Below are positions 18,289-26,842 of a stretch of 64,000 nucleotides of DNA, one piece after another (the first letter of the stretch is position 1; every line of letters starts with the position of its first letter). The position numbers were made by a program, and so were the translations under genes. Under the pieces are notes generated by a model, which saw only the letters and a program-made list of their open reading frames with translations, was not told the origin of the DNA and made no database searches. The DNA lies in the NCBI GenBank assembly GCA_049649525.1, contig JBARZE010000046.1, forward strand, positions 11,656 to 75,655. The letters run 5' to 3'. This DNA is from JAAURB01 sp049649525. GTDB lineage: Bacteria; Cyanobacteriota; Cyanobacteriia; Cyanobacteriales; Microcoleaceae.

Positions 18289-19254
18289 ATGACTAAATGT
18301 TCGATTGTCATTCGTTGCTACAACGAAGAAAAGCACATAGGAAAGCTGCTTAGAGGAATTTTGAGCCAGACAGTGAATGATTTAGAGGTGATTGTCGTTG
18401 ATTCGGGATCTACAGATTCAACTGTGACTATTGCATCTGGTTATCCGGTAAAAATTATTTCGATTAAACCGGAAGAGTTTTCTTTTGGACGTGCTCTTAA
18501 CCTCGGTTGTCAGGTAGCTCAAGGTGAATTTATTGTGGCAGCTAGTGCTCATGTTTACCCAGTATATCAAGATTGGCTAGAACACCTGTTAGCACCCTTT
18601 ACAGATCCTAAAGTGGCTTTAGTCTACGGCAAACAGCAGGGAAATGAAGTAACAAAATATTCAGAACATCAAATATTTGCCACATGGTTCTCTGAACAGT
18701 CTAATTGGGATCAACCCTATCCTTTCTGCAATAATGCCAATGCTGCGGTTCGCCGGAGTTTATGGCAACATCTACCTTATAATGAGCAATTAACAGGTTT
18801 AGAAGACTTAGATTGGGCGAAACGTGCGATGGCATTGGGTCATAAAGTTGCTTATGCAGCCGATGCAGCCATTGTTCATGTTCATGACGAGCCACTGGGA
18901 CGGATTTTTAATCGCTACAGACGGGAAGCCATTGCTTTAAAACGAATTCTTCCAGAAGAACATTTTAACTTAAGGGATTTTCTTCGCTTATTTTCGGGAA
19001 ACTTACTCAGTGATTATTATCATGCTTGGCATGATGGGGTACTCTTAAAGAATTTTCGGGAAATTTTTATTTTCCGGTTGATGCAATTCTGGGGAACCTA
19101 TCGCGGATTTCATCAAGGTCGTGTGGGTAATCAACTCAAACGCACTTTCTACTATCCGAAAGGATTTGTTCGCTCTCAAGCCTCTATCCGAACAGAACGG
19201 TTGATTAACTATACAGACTTAGTTCAGGAGAAACAAGTTGAGCAGTATCATTGA
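18289..19254 (+). CDS. Family 2 glycosyltransferase
   Basis: The product is 321 residues. The GT-A nucleotide-binding start SIVIRCYNEEKHIGKLL, the VVDSGSTDST motif and the acceptor-side GLEDLDWAKR (ED in place of the usual EDxD/W) mark a GT2 enzyme of the rhamnosyltransferase-like type. GT2 enzymes transfer a sugar from an NDP-sugar to a growing glycan. It is the first gene of a compact five-gene operon; its last 17 bases overlap the next gene. A 700-base gene-poor stretch upstream should contain the operon promoter. Acceptor and donor cannot be told from sequence. Confidence 0.9.
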   Translation: MTKCSIVIRCYNEEKHIGKLLRGILSQTVNDLEVIVVDSGSTDSTVTIASGYPVKIISIKPEEFSFGRALNLGCQVAQGEFIVAASAHVYPVYQDWLEHLLAPFTDPKVALVYGKQQGNEVTKYSEHQIFATWFSEQSNWDQPYPFCNNANAAVRRSLWQHLPYNEQLTGLEDLDWAKRAMALGHKVAYAADAAIVHVHDEPLGRIFNRYRREAIALKRILPEEHFNLRDFLRLFSGNLLSDYYHAWHDGVLLKNFREIFIFRLMQFWGTYRGFHQGRVGNQLKRTFYYPKGFVRSQASIRTERLINYTDLVQEKQVEQYH

Positions 19255-19873
19255 TATTTCGGTTGGGTTACAATCCCAAATGCCTATTTGGCCGGGAAGC
19301 CGAGGATTTCGTTTAGAGCAAACCATGTCTCTCGAAGCAGGCGAAGAAGCCAATGTGTCTCAGCTTGATACAGATGTTCATGTGGGGACTCATGTAGATG
19401 CACCGTGGCATTTTGTAACGGGGGGTAAAACAATCGAACAATTATCCCTAGATGTACTCATGGGGGAAGCAGTGGTTGCAGAATTGCCTGATGTCAGTGC
19501 TGTCACTGCTAAAGATTTAGAAGCGTTAGACTTACCACAAGGGACACAACGGTTGTTACTCCATACACGAAATTCCAAATTATGGGAAAATCATGTGGTA
19601 GAATTCCAAAAAGATTTTGTCGCTCTGACAGCCGATGCTGCTCAATGGGTGGCTGATCGAGGTATTCGTTTAATTGGGGTGGATTATCTTTCTGTACAGC
19701 GTTATGGCGACAGTACTTTAACCCATGAAATTTTACTCGGTGCAGAGACAATTGTGATTGAAGGGTTAAATCTTTCCGGGGTGCAGGCAGGAAAGTATCA
19801 CCTCACCTGTCTACCATTAAAATTAGTTGGGGCGGAAGGTGCTCCGGCTAGAGCCGTTTTAATGCCGATTTAG
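19238..19873 (+). CDS. Cyclase / kynurenine-formamidase-like metal hydrolase
   Basis: The product is 211 residues starting at a TTG (19238) preceded by AGGAG; the start overlaps the previous gene by 17 bases. The motif HVGTHVDAPWHF is the metal-binding HxGTHxDxPxHF signature of the cyclase family (PF04199), and the later GVDYLSV and EGLNLSGV stretches are also typical. Family members include arylformamidases and polyketide cyclases. In this context, between a glycosyltransferase and a CMP-sugar synthetase, a role in opening or closing a lactone or formyl group on an activated sugar is possible, but this is an inference. Confidence 0.85.
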   Translation: MSSIIDISVGLQSQMPIWPGSRGFRLEQTMSLEAGEEANVSQLDTDVHVGTHVDAPWHFVTGGKTIEQLSLDVLMGEAVVAELPDVSAVTAKDLEALDLPQGTQRLLLHTRNSKLWENHVVEFQKDFVALTADAAQWVADRGIRLIGVDYLSVQRYGDSTLTHEILLGAETIVIEGLNLSGVQAGKYHLTCLPLKLVGAEGAPARAVLMPI

Positions 19874-19882
19874 GAGAAATAA

Positions 19883-20554
19883 ATGGTAAAAATAGTAGCA
19901 TTGATGCCAATGCGTCACAGTAGTGAACGAGTCCCTGGGAAAAACTATCGTGATTTTGCAGGAGTGCCACTGTATCATCGCATGGTAAATAGTATGTTGG
20001 CTTGTCCTTTAATTGACACCATTGTGATTGATACGGATAGTCCATTTATTCATGAAGATGCAGCAAAGCATTTTCCTGAAGTGAAGCTATTACATCGTCC
20101 TGAACATTTGCAGGCAGGGACAGTGCCGATGAATGATGTATTGCTCAATGATGTGATGCAAGTCCCAGCAGATTATTACTTGCAAACTCATAGCACTAAT
20201 CCTTTGTTACGTCCAGAAACAATTAACCAAGGGATTCAGGAATTCTTGGATAATTATCCGATGTATGACTCTTTATTTGGAGTTACACGGCTACAAACGC
20301 GATTATGGGATAGTTTAGCACGAGCTGTGAATCACAATCCAGCAATTTTGTTGAGAACCCAAGATTTACCCCCTATTTATGAAGAGAATTCTTGTCTTTA
20401 TATCTTTACCCGTGAGATTTTAGAATCCCAACATAATCGACTAGGAAAACGTCCGTTAATGTTTGAAATTGACCGTTTAGAAGCGGTTGATATTGATGAA
20501 GAATTAGATTTCCGCATGGCTGAATTTTTGTACAAAGAACGGGAGAAGGTTTAA
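19883..20554 (+). CDS. NeuA-like cytidylyltransferase (CMP-sugar synthetase)
   Basis: The product is 223 residues. The N-terminal LMPMRHSSERVPGKNYRDF is the pyrophosphorylase signature of acylneuraminate/Kdo cytidylyltransferases, and QTHSTNPLLRPETI matches the Q.(N/T)TsP.lr conserved block. The reaction is CTP plus a 2-keto-3-deoxy acid sugar giving CMP-sugar and pyrophosphate. The exact sugar is unknown; a synthase for nonulosonic acid (NeuB) is not in the window. The start is 9 bases after the cyclase and the stop shares one base with the next start. This gene is the main clue that the locus makes a CMP-activated ulosonic-type sugar. Confidence 0.88.
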   Translation: MVKIVALMPMRHSSERVPGKNYRDFAGVPLYHRMVNSMLACPLIDTIVIDTDSPFIHEDAAKHFPEVKLLHRPEHLQAGTVPMNDVLLNDVMQVPADYYLQTHSTNPLLRPETINQGIQEFLDNYPMYDSLFGVTRLQTRLWDSLARAVNHNPAILLRTQDLPPIYEENSCLYIFTREILESQHNRLGKRPLMFEIDRLEAVDIDEELDFRMAEFLYKEREKV

Positions 20555-21495
20555 TGCAGTGGAATGTTTTAGTTACCTGTCCGCATTTACAAAAAACCAT
20601 TGATTTATATCGGCAACCGTTGGCAGAAAAGGGAATTAGTGTTGAAGTGCCGCAAATGGTACAGCAATTAAGTGAAGCAGAATTATTAGAAATAATCGAT
20701 CAATTTGATGGTGTAATTGCTGGAGATGACCCGTTTACCGCCAAAGTTTTAGAGAAGGGAAAACGGTTAAAAATCGTTGCCAAATGGGGTATTGGGGTAG
20801 ATGGTATTGACTTAGAAGCTGCCAAAAAATTAGGAATTCCGGTAGTGAATACGCCTGGGGCTTTTCCCGATGAGGTGGCTGATGTAGCCCTTGGTTATAT
20901 TATCCTACTGGCGCGTCAACTGCATAAAATGGATCAGTCGGTGCGTAACGGAGGATGGCTACAAATTCCCGGTATGACATTGCGAGGGAAAACTTTAGGT
21001 GTTATCGGTGTCGGTAGTATTGGACGGGCGGTAGTGCAGCGAGGACTAGCTGTGGGAATGTCTACAGTCGGTTATGATGTGATGCCGATTTCTGAAGAAT
21101 TTAAGGCGGAGACAGGAATTAAACAGTTGAGTTTAGAAGAACTATTACAAGAGTCTGATTTTATTGTTTTATGTTGTAATCTCACGGCAGAGAATCATCA
21201 TCTTCTGAGTCATAAGCAATTTGAGATGATGAAATCAGGGGTTCAAATTGTTAATGTAGCACGGGGGCCGTTAATTGATGAAAAGGCTTTAATTGCGGCT
21301 TTGGATGCGGGGAAAGTAGGCGGTGCAGCTTTGGATGTGTTTGAAGTTGAACCGTTACCCATGGAGAGTCCCCTACGTCAGTTTGACCAATGTATTTTTG
21401 GCACTCATAATAGTTCCCATACCAAAGAAGCGGTGATGCGGGTGAATGAGTTAGCCATTAACAACTTGTTGAAAGGCTTGGGAATAGAAGCGTGA
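20554..21495 (+). CDS. D-2-hydroxyacid dehydrogenase (phosphoglycerate-dehydrogenase-like)
   Basis: The product is 313 residues. It has the NAD-binding GVIGVGSIGRAV motif, the NVARGPLIDEKAL block with the catalytic Arg, the Glu in the EVEPLP segment and the His in THNSSHTKEA. It belongs to the D-isomer-specific 2-hydroxyacid dehydrogenases and lacks the ACT domain of serine-pathway SerA. In this operon it likely oxidises or reduces a sugar-acid intermediate rather than 3-phosphoglycerate. It overlaps the previous gene by one base and the next by four, so translation is probably coupled. Confidence 0.88.
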   Translation: MQWNVLVTCPHLQKTIDLYRQPLAEKGISVEVPQMVQQLSEAELLEIIDQFDGVIAGDDPFTAKVLEKGKRLKIVAKWGIGVDGIDLEAAKKLGIPVVNTPGAFPDEVADVALGYIILLARQLHKMDQSVRNGGWLQIPGMTLRGKTLGVIGVGSIGRAVVQRGLAVGMSTVGYDVMPISEEFKAETGIKQLSLEELLQESDFIVLCCNLTAENHHLLSHKQFEMMKSGVQIVNVARGPLIDEKALIAALDAGKVGGAALDVFEVEPLPMESPLRQFDQCIFGTHNSSHTKEAVMRVNELAINNLLKGLGIEA

Positions 21496-22238
21496 ATTCA
21501 GTTGTTTTAATTACGGGGGTTTTAGGTGGAATTGGTATAGCAACAGCGCAACGGTTTCACCAAGCTGGATGGCAAGTGGTGGGGATTGATTTAGGAACAC
21601 CTGAAGATACCCCAGAAGCTATTGACTATTTCATACAAGCCGATGTAGCAGACGCTATAGCTTGGGAACAAATTAGCCAGCAGGTGTCGGCCAAAATGGG
21701 GCGAGTGGATGCGATAGTGAATAATGCAGCGGTTCAGGTTTGTAAGCCATTGATTGAAACCACACCCGAGGAATGGGATCAGGTGATGGCGGTGAATTTG
21801 AAATCGGTGTATTTGGGAATACGACAACTGTATCCGTTAATGGGTGAAGGGAGTGCGGTGGTGAATGTCAGTTCGGTTCATGCGATCGCCACTTCTCAAC
21901 AAATTGCCGCTTATGCTGCCAGTAAGGGGGGAATGTTGGCGCTGACGCGGGCATTGGCTTTGGAACTTGCCCCTAAAATTCGAGTTAATGCTGTGTTGCC
22001 GGGGGCTGTAGATACCCAGATGTTACGATCGGGGTTGAGTCGGGGTCATGTTGAGGGAAAAGACGGAGATGAGTTAGTGGCCGCGTTGGGTCAAAAACAC
22101 GTTATTGGACGGGTAGGACAGCCTGAGGAAATTGCTGAGGCGATTTATTTTTTAGCGGATAGTCAAAAGTCATCGTTTATGACGGGTCAGGCGTTAGTGG
22201 TTGATGGAGGGGCAACGGCGCGGTTAAGTACAGAATAG
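21492..22238 (+). CDS. Short-chain dehydrogenase/reductase (SDR)
   Basis: The product is 248 residues from a GTG start at 21492, overlapping the preceding stop by four bases. TGVLGGIG near the N-terminus is the cofactor-binding TGxxxGxG, NNAA follows, and the catalytic Ser and YxxxK are in VNVSSVHA and YAASKGG. Classical SDRs of about 250 residues reduce or oxidise hydroxyl groups, often on sugars. It is the last gene of the operon and ends seven bases before the convergent DUF3368 toxin gene. Substrate unknown; modification of the same activated sugar is the simplest reading. Confidence 0.9.
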   Translation: MNSVVLITGVLGGIGIATAQRFHQAGWQVVGIDLGTPEDTPEAIDYFIQADVADAIAWEQISQQVSAKMGRVDAIVNNAAVQVCKPLIETTPEEWDQVMAVNLKSVYLGIRQLYPLMGEGSAVVNVSSVHAIATSQQIAAYAASKGGMLALTRALALELAPKIRVNAVLPGAVDTQMLRSGLSRGHVEGKDGDELVAALGQKHVIGRVGQPEEIAEAIYFLADSQKSSFMTGQALVVDGGATARLSTE

Positions 22239-22245
22239 TTATTTG

Positions 22246-22728
22246 TTATTCCTGTGCTTCATTAAGTGCTTGTTTATAAAGACTCATACTAATCCATTTT
22301 CCACTCGCAATGAGTTGATCTAGGATAGGTTTAATTTTAGGAATAATTCCCCTATCTTTAGCGAGTAATAGTGTACCAATTGTACCAATGACTGCTAAAT
22401 TTTTTGACTCTGCTACAATTCGAGCGGCTCGATCATCTATTAATATTTGGGAAGCTTTCAATTCTTCTGCTAAAACAATAGCAGCACATTCACCTAAATC
22501 TAAACCTGTGCTAGTTTGTAGTGCAGAAACTTTTTGGGAACTGCTGATGGCACGAACTTCAATCCAATCAATTGAGGGAACAATTATTGCAGCCGGATGA
22601 TTTCCAATAGTAATTTCTTGATAAACTTCTTGGGGAATAATTAATGTTCCAAAGACATCTTTGAGCAGGTTAAGCTGTCCAATTTTCGCTAGTTCACTGA
22701 GGGGAGTGGTGTCTGAGACAATAATCAT
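22246..22728 (-). CDS. DUF3368 PIN-like toxin
   Basis: The product is 160 residues with the PIN-type acidic set: D6 in IIVSDTTPLSELAK, the Glu in DLGECAAIVLA and the Asp pair in ILIDDRAARIV. DUF3368 proteins are VapC-like RNases usually encoded next to UPF0175 proteins, as here: the antitoxin gene overlaps by four bases (ATGA-type junction). The pair appears intact. It is convergent with the SDR gene with a gap of only seven bases, so terminators must lie within coding sequence. Confidence 0.85.
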   Translation of the reverse strand: MIIVSDTTPLSELAKIGQLNLLKDVFGTLIIPQEVYQEITIGNHPAAIIVPSIDWIEVRAISSSQKVSALQTSTGLDLGECAAIVLAEELKASQILIDDRAARIVAESKNLAVIGTIGTLLLAKDRGIIPKIKPILDQLIASGKWISMSLYKQALNEAQE

Positions 22729-23021
22729 GGGTTATTTTGTTCAAGAATCTGTTGAGCTTGGGCTACTTGATGTCTCAGTTGAGCTTGGGTTAAGGTATCA
22801 TCAAATGGAGAAATTTGATACTGGCTCATGCGCTCAAAGATGTCAACACGAGGGATACCGAGGAGTCGGGCAGCACGTCCACTGGAAATAATACCATGTC
22901 GTAGCAGAGTCATAACATAAGCTTCTTTGGCATTTAACTCAGCTTCTTGGTGAATGGCATCTGGAATGTTGCTCAGTTGTAGTGTGAATTGAATGGGTGT
23001 TGGGGCGGGCTGAGTTGACAT
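22725..23021 (-). CDS. UPF0175 antitoxin
   Basis: The product is 98 residues. The central part AYVMTLLRHGIISSGRAARLLG is the UPF0175 helix-turn-helix-like signature. These proteins neutralise DUF3368/PIN toxins and probably repress their own promoter. The gene is first in the operon, as is usual for type II antitoxins, and its start is 42 bases from the divergent sulfotransferase start, so both promoters share a very short region. Confidence 0.83.
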   Translation of the reverse strand: MSTQPAPTPIQFTLQLSNIPDAIHQEAELNAKEAYVMTLLRHGIISSGRAARLLGIPRVDIFERMSQYQISPFDDTLTQAQLRHQVAQAQQILEQNNP

Positions 23022-23063
23022 GATTTTGGCTCGATCAATACTGTATTACTTTATATTATAGTT

Positions 23064-23945
23064 ATGGAAAATCAGCCAATAAAGACACTATCACAACCTG
23101 TTCCCAAACGAGCGTTAATCTTGCTCACCAGTCATCGTTCGGGCAGTACTTGGCTGTCGGATGCGATTCGTTGTCATCCTGCAATAGAATATTATCACAC
23201 AGCAGTATTGTATGAAGCTTTAGGAATAGAAGGACGGCGATATCCAGGAGATTTATCAAACCAGACTGATGGGGTTTATGAAATTGAGGTACAACCGGGG
23301 AAGTGGGATAAAATACCTCAGTTTAATCTGTGGGATGATTTAACACCCCAGTTACGAAGTTTAGAATTTGAACAGTATGGGATTGAAAAATGTCATCCTT
23401 GCTTTTTTGAATTTGACCCAAAGCTATTTTTACAAGGAATTCAACAGTTAGAAGAGTTGGGAACTGAGGTAAAGTTAGTTTATTTAGTTCGAGATCCTAA
23501 AAGTTTGATGACTTCGTTTATGAACTATCAGCAACGCAAACCTTCTTGGTATAAATCTATTGTTGGAGAAGCTTTGCCACAGTTTATTCAACAAACCTAT
23601 GATTGTATTGCACAAGTAGCCGCTCAACGACCGGGAGTGATATTAGATTATAGTAATTCTAGAACAGATTTAGCTTATACTTTGGTGGATATTTATTTAG
23701 AATTGTGGCTGAATTTAAGTGAGTTACAAGAAGAGTTGATTTTGCAGGTGAGTGAATTAGCCGGGAAATATACTAACCGTCAGAAACGTTTGGCTGCCAC
23801 AGATTCTCCGTTTTTAGGAAAGGTTGAAGGAACTATTGAGGGAGGCAGTCAAGATTATGCAGAATTTTTTAAAGAACACCAAGTTTGGGTAGAAAAATGT
23901 TACGAAAGCTATCGTAAAGCATTAGGTATAAAAGCGATAGATTAA
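23064..23945 (+). CDS. Sulfotransferase family protein (1 of 5)
   Basis: The product is 293 residues. LTSHRSGSTWLSDAIRCHP near residue 21 is the 5'-phosphosulfate loop and YLVRDPKSLMTSFM around 148 is the 3'-phosphate-binding motif of PAPS-dependent sulfotransferases. It would transfer sulfate from PAPS to a carbohydrate, lipid or protein hydroxyl. It is not closely similar to the four sulfotransferases in the minus-strand cluster at 28.8-40.4 kb. It is divergent from the toxin-antitoxin pair and followed by a DUF29 gene 60 bases later. Confidence 0.88.
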   Translation: MENQPIKTLSQPVPKRALILLTSHRSGSTWLSDAIRCHPAIEYYHTAVLYEALGIEGRRYPGDLSNQTDGVYEIEVQPGKWDKIPQFNLWDDLTPQLRSLEFEQYGIEKCHPCFFEFDPKLFLQGIQQLEELGTEVKLVYLVRDPKSLMTSFMNYQQRKPSWYKSIVGEALPQFIQQTYDCIAQVAAQRPGVILDYSNSRTDLAYTLVDIYLELWLNLSELQEELILQVSELAGKYTNRQKRLAATDSPFLGKVEGTIEGGSQDYAEFFKEHQVWVEKCYESYRKALGIKAID

Positions 23946-24005
23946 AAATAAAATATAATAACTTAAACGGATATTTTAGAAGAATAAAAACTAAGCAATA
24001 AAATA

Positions 24006-24479
24006 ATGAAAACTCGAATACCGCCAGTGTCACCAGCATCTAATCTCTATGAACAAGATTATTATCTGTGGCTACAGTATACCCTTAGACTCCTTCGAGA
24101 AAACAAATTATCTGAGTTAGATATCCCTCAATTAATTGAAGAAATTGAAGATATGGGACGGAGTGAGAAACGCGCAGTTGAAAGTAATTTAGTTGTTATT
24201 TTGATGCATTTACTAAAGTATCAATATCAGCCTTCAAAACGCAGTAATAGCTGGAAAGCGAGTATCAGAGAACATCGACGTAGATTGAGAAAACTGTTGA
24301 AAGACAGTCCTAGCCTCAAGCCATATTTTGAAGCGGTTTTTCAGGAGTGCTACCAAGATGCCAGGGAACAAGCCAGTGATGAAACAGGTTTGTCTTTAGA
24401 GACGTTTCCGACAGAATCTCCTTTTACTCCAGAAGAGACAATAAACCGTGACTATTTGCCTGATTTTGATATAAATTAA
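24006..24479 (+). CDS. DUF29 family protein
   Basis: The product is 157 residues and matches the cyanobacterial DUF29 pattern: LYEQDYYLWLQYTLRLL, then IPQLIEEIEDMGRSEKRAVESNL, then ILMHLLKYQYQP and the SW..SI.EHR helix. DUF29 proteins are all-helical, numerous in cyanobacteria and without known function; some are thought to lie near toxin-antitoxin loci. Full length. Nothing in it points to a role in glycan synthesis. Confidence 0.88.
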   Translation: MKTRIPPVSPASNLYEQDYYLWLQYTLRLLRENKLSELDIPQLIEEIEDMGRSEKRAVESNLVVILMHLLKYQYQPSKRSNSWKASIREHRRRLRKLLKDSPSLKPYFEAVFQECYQDAREQASDETGLSLETFPTESPFTPEETINRDYLPDFDIN

Positions 24480-24711
24480 AATAATTGTTAAGTTAGCTAG
24501 GCTGGGTATTTTCGTATCAACCGATCCAACTTAAAGGATATCTAGCTAGTATATTATACAAACTTGATATTAAAGCTGATAAAAGCGTATACTAAGAAAA
24601 AGTGTTTTATAGACTGTAGCCTGGATTGAGTGTGATACGTGTGTGTGGCAGGGTACACAATCGCATCCCTCAATCACCAATATCTTAGAATATTAAATAT
24701 TTTATCCTATA

Positions 24712-25485
24712 ATGACAACTCGAATCTCACCCGCTTTACCTCTTACTCAACTTTCAGGTATTGAGTTGCGCGATCGCGAAACAGAAGTTCTTCGTCTATC
24801 CAGTCAACGTTTAACTGCTTTTAAGGATAAGCATAAGGGGGAACGTTGTGTGATTATTGGTAATGGTCCTAGTTTAAATCAGATGGATTTATCATTTCTG
24901 AAACATGAAGTTTGCTTTGGAACGAATAAGATTTTTTTAGGCTTTGATCAGTGGGGTTTTATACCAACCTATTATGTGGCAGTCAATCGTTTAATTATCG
25001 AGCAAAATGCGGTTAAAATTCGTCAAATTCCCTGTCCTAAGTTCATCAGTAATCGAGGTATTCTGGATTTAGAACCCCAGGAAGATTTGATGTTTATTCA
25101 AACTCATCCAGATAATGGCAAGCCATTTTGTTCTGACCCAACAAAGGGGTTACAAGAGGGGAATACGGTGACTTATGTTGCTATGCAGTTGGCTTATTTT
25201 ATGGGGTTTGAAACAGTGATTTTGATTGGGGTTGACCATTATTATAATACACCAGGAACAGCTCATGCAGAGGTAGTTTCTGAGGCAAAAGATCCAAATC
25301 ATTTTCATCCCGATTATTTTGGTCAAGGGGTTAAATGGCATTTACCCGATTTAGCGGGTTCAGAACGGTTTTATAAGATTGCTTATGCCTATTATTGGGT
25401 AAATAATCGTCAAATTTTGGATGCAACGGTAGGGGGAAAATGTCCTGTTTTTCCGAAGGTTAATTATCGAGAGTTATTTGTTTAG
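24712..25485 (+). CDS. MptE-like (DUF115/Maf-type) protein, complete copy
   Basis: The product is 257 residues. CVIIGNGPSLNQMDLSFL (GNGPSL at 50-55) is the signature of the 6-hydroxymethylpterin diphosphokinase MptE-like domain (PF01973), which also occurs in Maf proteins that attach nonulosonic acids to flagellin. Further family marks are GNTVTYVAMQLAYFMGF, ILIGVDHYY and the terminal FPKVNYRELF. With a NeuA-like enzyme in the same locus, a glycosyltransferase using a CMP-sugar is more likely than a pterin kinase, but that is inferred. Its last 330 bases are duplicated at 28.1-28.4 kb, and related domains occur in the two fusion proteins at 32.4-37.1 kb. Confidence 0.82.
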   Translation: MTTRISPALPLTQLSGIELRDRETEVLRLSSQRLTAFKDKHKGERCVIIGNGPSLNQMDLSFLKHEVCFGTNKIFLGFDQWGFIPTYYVAVNRLIIEQNAVKIRQIPCPKFISNRGILDLEPQEDLMFIQTHPDNGKPFCSDPTKGLQEGNTVTYVAMQLAYFMGFETVILIGVDHYYNTPGTAHAEVVSEAKDPNHFHPDYFGQGVKWHLPDLAGSERFYKIAYAYYWVNNRQILDATVGGKCPVFPKVNYRELFV

Positions 25486-25530
25486 CTCGGCTGAAACTAT
25501 TGATTTAAGGATAAATGGAAAAATGCCCCT

Positions 25531-25658
25531 TACTTTTAATTCGGCAGTTTATTCAGAATTAATTTTACTTGCAAGGTGAGCCGGGTGAGGAAGCTATGGA
25601 TCAGGTGTTAGCTGAGTCGGTGATGTCGAGTGTGAACTGGGCAGAGGTTGTGGAGTAG
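25531..25658 (+). pseudogene. VapC-type PIN toxin relic
   Basis: The plus frame ending at TAG 25658 reads LQGEPGEEAMDQVLAESV and then NWAEVVE, which matches the start of VapC/PIN proteins (…GEPG.E.V…..AVNWAEV). The preceding bases read NSAVYSELILL in a different frame, resembling the D-S-SA-V start of the same family, so a frameshift separates them. A HIP1 octamer follows the stop. Only the first third of a toxin is left, with no antitoxin beside it. Confidence 0.5.
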
Positions 25659-25737
25659 CGCGATCGCAGAAGATAATCTTATCTGTAAGTTGCTAAAATT
25701 AGAGTAGCTCACTTAAGTTTTTTTAAGGGATTTAATT

Positions 25738-26004
25738 ATGACAATATATGTTAATAAACAGGAAGCTGAACAACAATTTTCTCAGTTATTGTCTCAAGTT
25801 TTACAAGGAGAAGAAATTATTATCTCTATCGAAGGCCAAGAAATGGCAAGGCTGATTCCTTTTGATCCAAATAAAGTAGTAATATTCCCTGAAGCTTTAG
25901 GAATGCGTGTGCCGGGTATTGATCGGGGACGTTTTGTTGTCAGTGATGATTTTGATGATCCGCTTCCCTCAGATTTGATCAAGGCTTTTGAGGGTAAAAA
26001 TTAA
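25738..26004 (+). CDS. Phd/YefM-type antitoxin
   Basis: The product is 88 residues. The N-terminal VNKQEAEQQFSQLLSQVLQG followed by EEIIISIEGQEMARLIP is the Phd/YefM fold used for DNA binding, and the C-terminal part would wrap around its toxin. An AAGGGA-type ribosome site is visible before the ATG. The partner PIN gene starts nine bases after the stop but is cut after 26 codons, so this antitoxin is an orphan. Confidence 0.8.
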   Translation: MTIYVNKQEAEQQFSQLLSQVLQGEEIIISIEGQEMARLIPFDPNKVVIFPEALGMRVPGIDRGRFVVSDDFDDPLPSDLIKAFEGKN

Positions 26005-26013
26005 ACTAAAGTT

Positions 26014-26094
26014 ATGCAAGCACTTTTAGATACTCATGCTTTTTTGTGGTGGGTAACGAATGACAGAAAACTCTCTGCTGCCGCTCATCTATAA
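26014..26094 (+). pseudogene. VapC-type PIN toxin truncated after 26 codons by a repeat
   Basis: ATG at 26014 encodes MQALLDTHAFLWWVTNDRKL and six more residues, then TAA. LLDTHAFLWW is the start of the common PIN toxin family (LLDTH.FLW), normally about 130 residues. The stop codon and all following sequence belong to dispersed repeat copy 1, which starts at about 26092; the same TAAAGAGTGAGT start is seen at the HepT stop (27187). The toxin is therefore dead. Confidence 0.7.
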
Positions 26095-26314
26095 AGAGTG
26101 AGTTGAGTCCGGCGATCGCGTGAGCGCAGCGTGCCGCTATGAGCGTAAGCACTTAGTGTAGCGTAGCCGTATCGCTCAAATATTTACACCTTTTTCAGAA
26201 TAACGTGTTTTTGCTAATTTTGTCAAGTATAAATAACCGAATACTTTAGGTACGGCAAACCGAACTAAATAGATGTTTTGCGAATCTCCCCCAGCAGACG
26301 CGATCGCGATCGCA
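26092..26314 (+). repeat. Dispersed repeat, copy 1
   Basis: This copy has the full set of parts: start TAAAGAGTGAGT, a HIP1-bearing GC-rich stem-like part ending GTAGCCGTATCGC, an ATTTACACCTTTTTCA block, the conserved core from 26221 to 26266 (CAAATAACCGAATACTT-like, then AGGTACGGCAAACCGAACT) and an end with doubled HIP1 (26299-26314). Copies 2 and 3 are at 27187-27366 and 27748-27895. It has no open frame and may be a miniature mobile or palindromic element. It cuts the PIN toxin gene. Confidence 0.75.
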
Positions 26315-26383
26315 CTTAGCTGTTAATTTGGGAATGTTTCTCTCTACTCATATCTAATCTTCTTTTTGTTTTGTGATAAGTGG

Positions 26384-26512
26384 CTACGCGATCGCCATCT
26401 CTAATAATTGTTTTAATGATAAAGTAGAGGGACGATGAGCATCAAGAGTTTGTTGAAGTTCTTCGTAAGAATATCCCAGCGGCAGAATCGGATAGTATAA
26501 AATGAGAACATA
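26384..26512 (-). pseudogene. Unrecognised gene fragment
   Basis: A minus frame with no start codon reads YYPILPLGYSYEELQQTL and then LSLKQLLEMAIA before TAG. It looks like the C-terminal end of a real protein (balanced composition, amphipathic helix, HIP1 near the stop), cut at about 26512. The family is not recognised. Confidence 0.3.
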
Positions 26513-26542
26513 TTACATGATAATTAGAAGCCATTAAATGAA

Positions 26543-26842
26543 ATGAAAAAGTTAGAAGAAATCCGGCAAGCTTTAATCCAGTTGAAACCCTTTATTCAAG
26601 AAAAATATCGGGTTAAAACTTTAGGTGTGTTTGGTTCTTATAGTCGTAGAGAACAGAAAGAAGCAAGTGATGTTGATATCTTGGTTGAATTTCAACCTGA
26701 TTTTAGATTGGGTTTGCTGACATTTTGTCAATTAGAAGATGATTTAAGCCAACAGTTAGGATTAAAGGTGGATTTGGTGATGAAAAAAGGATTGAAGCCT
26801 AGAATTGGTCAACGAATTCTTCGGGAGGTTATTTATATATGA
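26543..26842 (+). CDS. mntA: MntA-type minimal nucleotidyltransferase antitoxin
   Basis: The product is 99 residues. GVFGSYSRRE followed by SDVDILVEF is the pol-beta nucleotidyltransferase signature GSxxR...DxD. In the HepT-MntA system this enzyme neutralises the HEPN toxin by adding AMPs to a tyrosine next to its RNase motif. The next gene, a HEPN protein, overlaps by four bases, giving a complete and apparently functional module. Confidence 0.88.
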   Translation: MKKLEEIRQALIQLKPFIQEKYRVKTLGVFGSYSRREQKEASDVDILVEFQPDFRLGLLTFCQLEDDLSQQLGLKVDLVMKKGLKPRIGQRILREVIYI

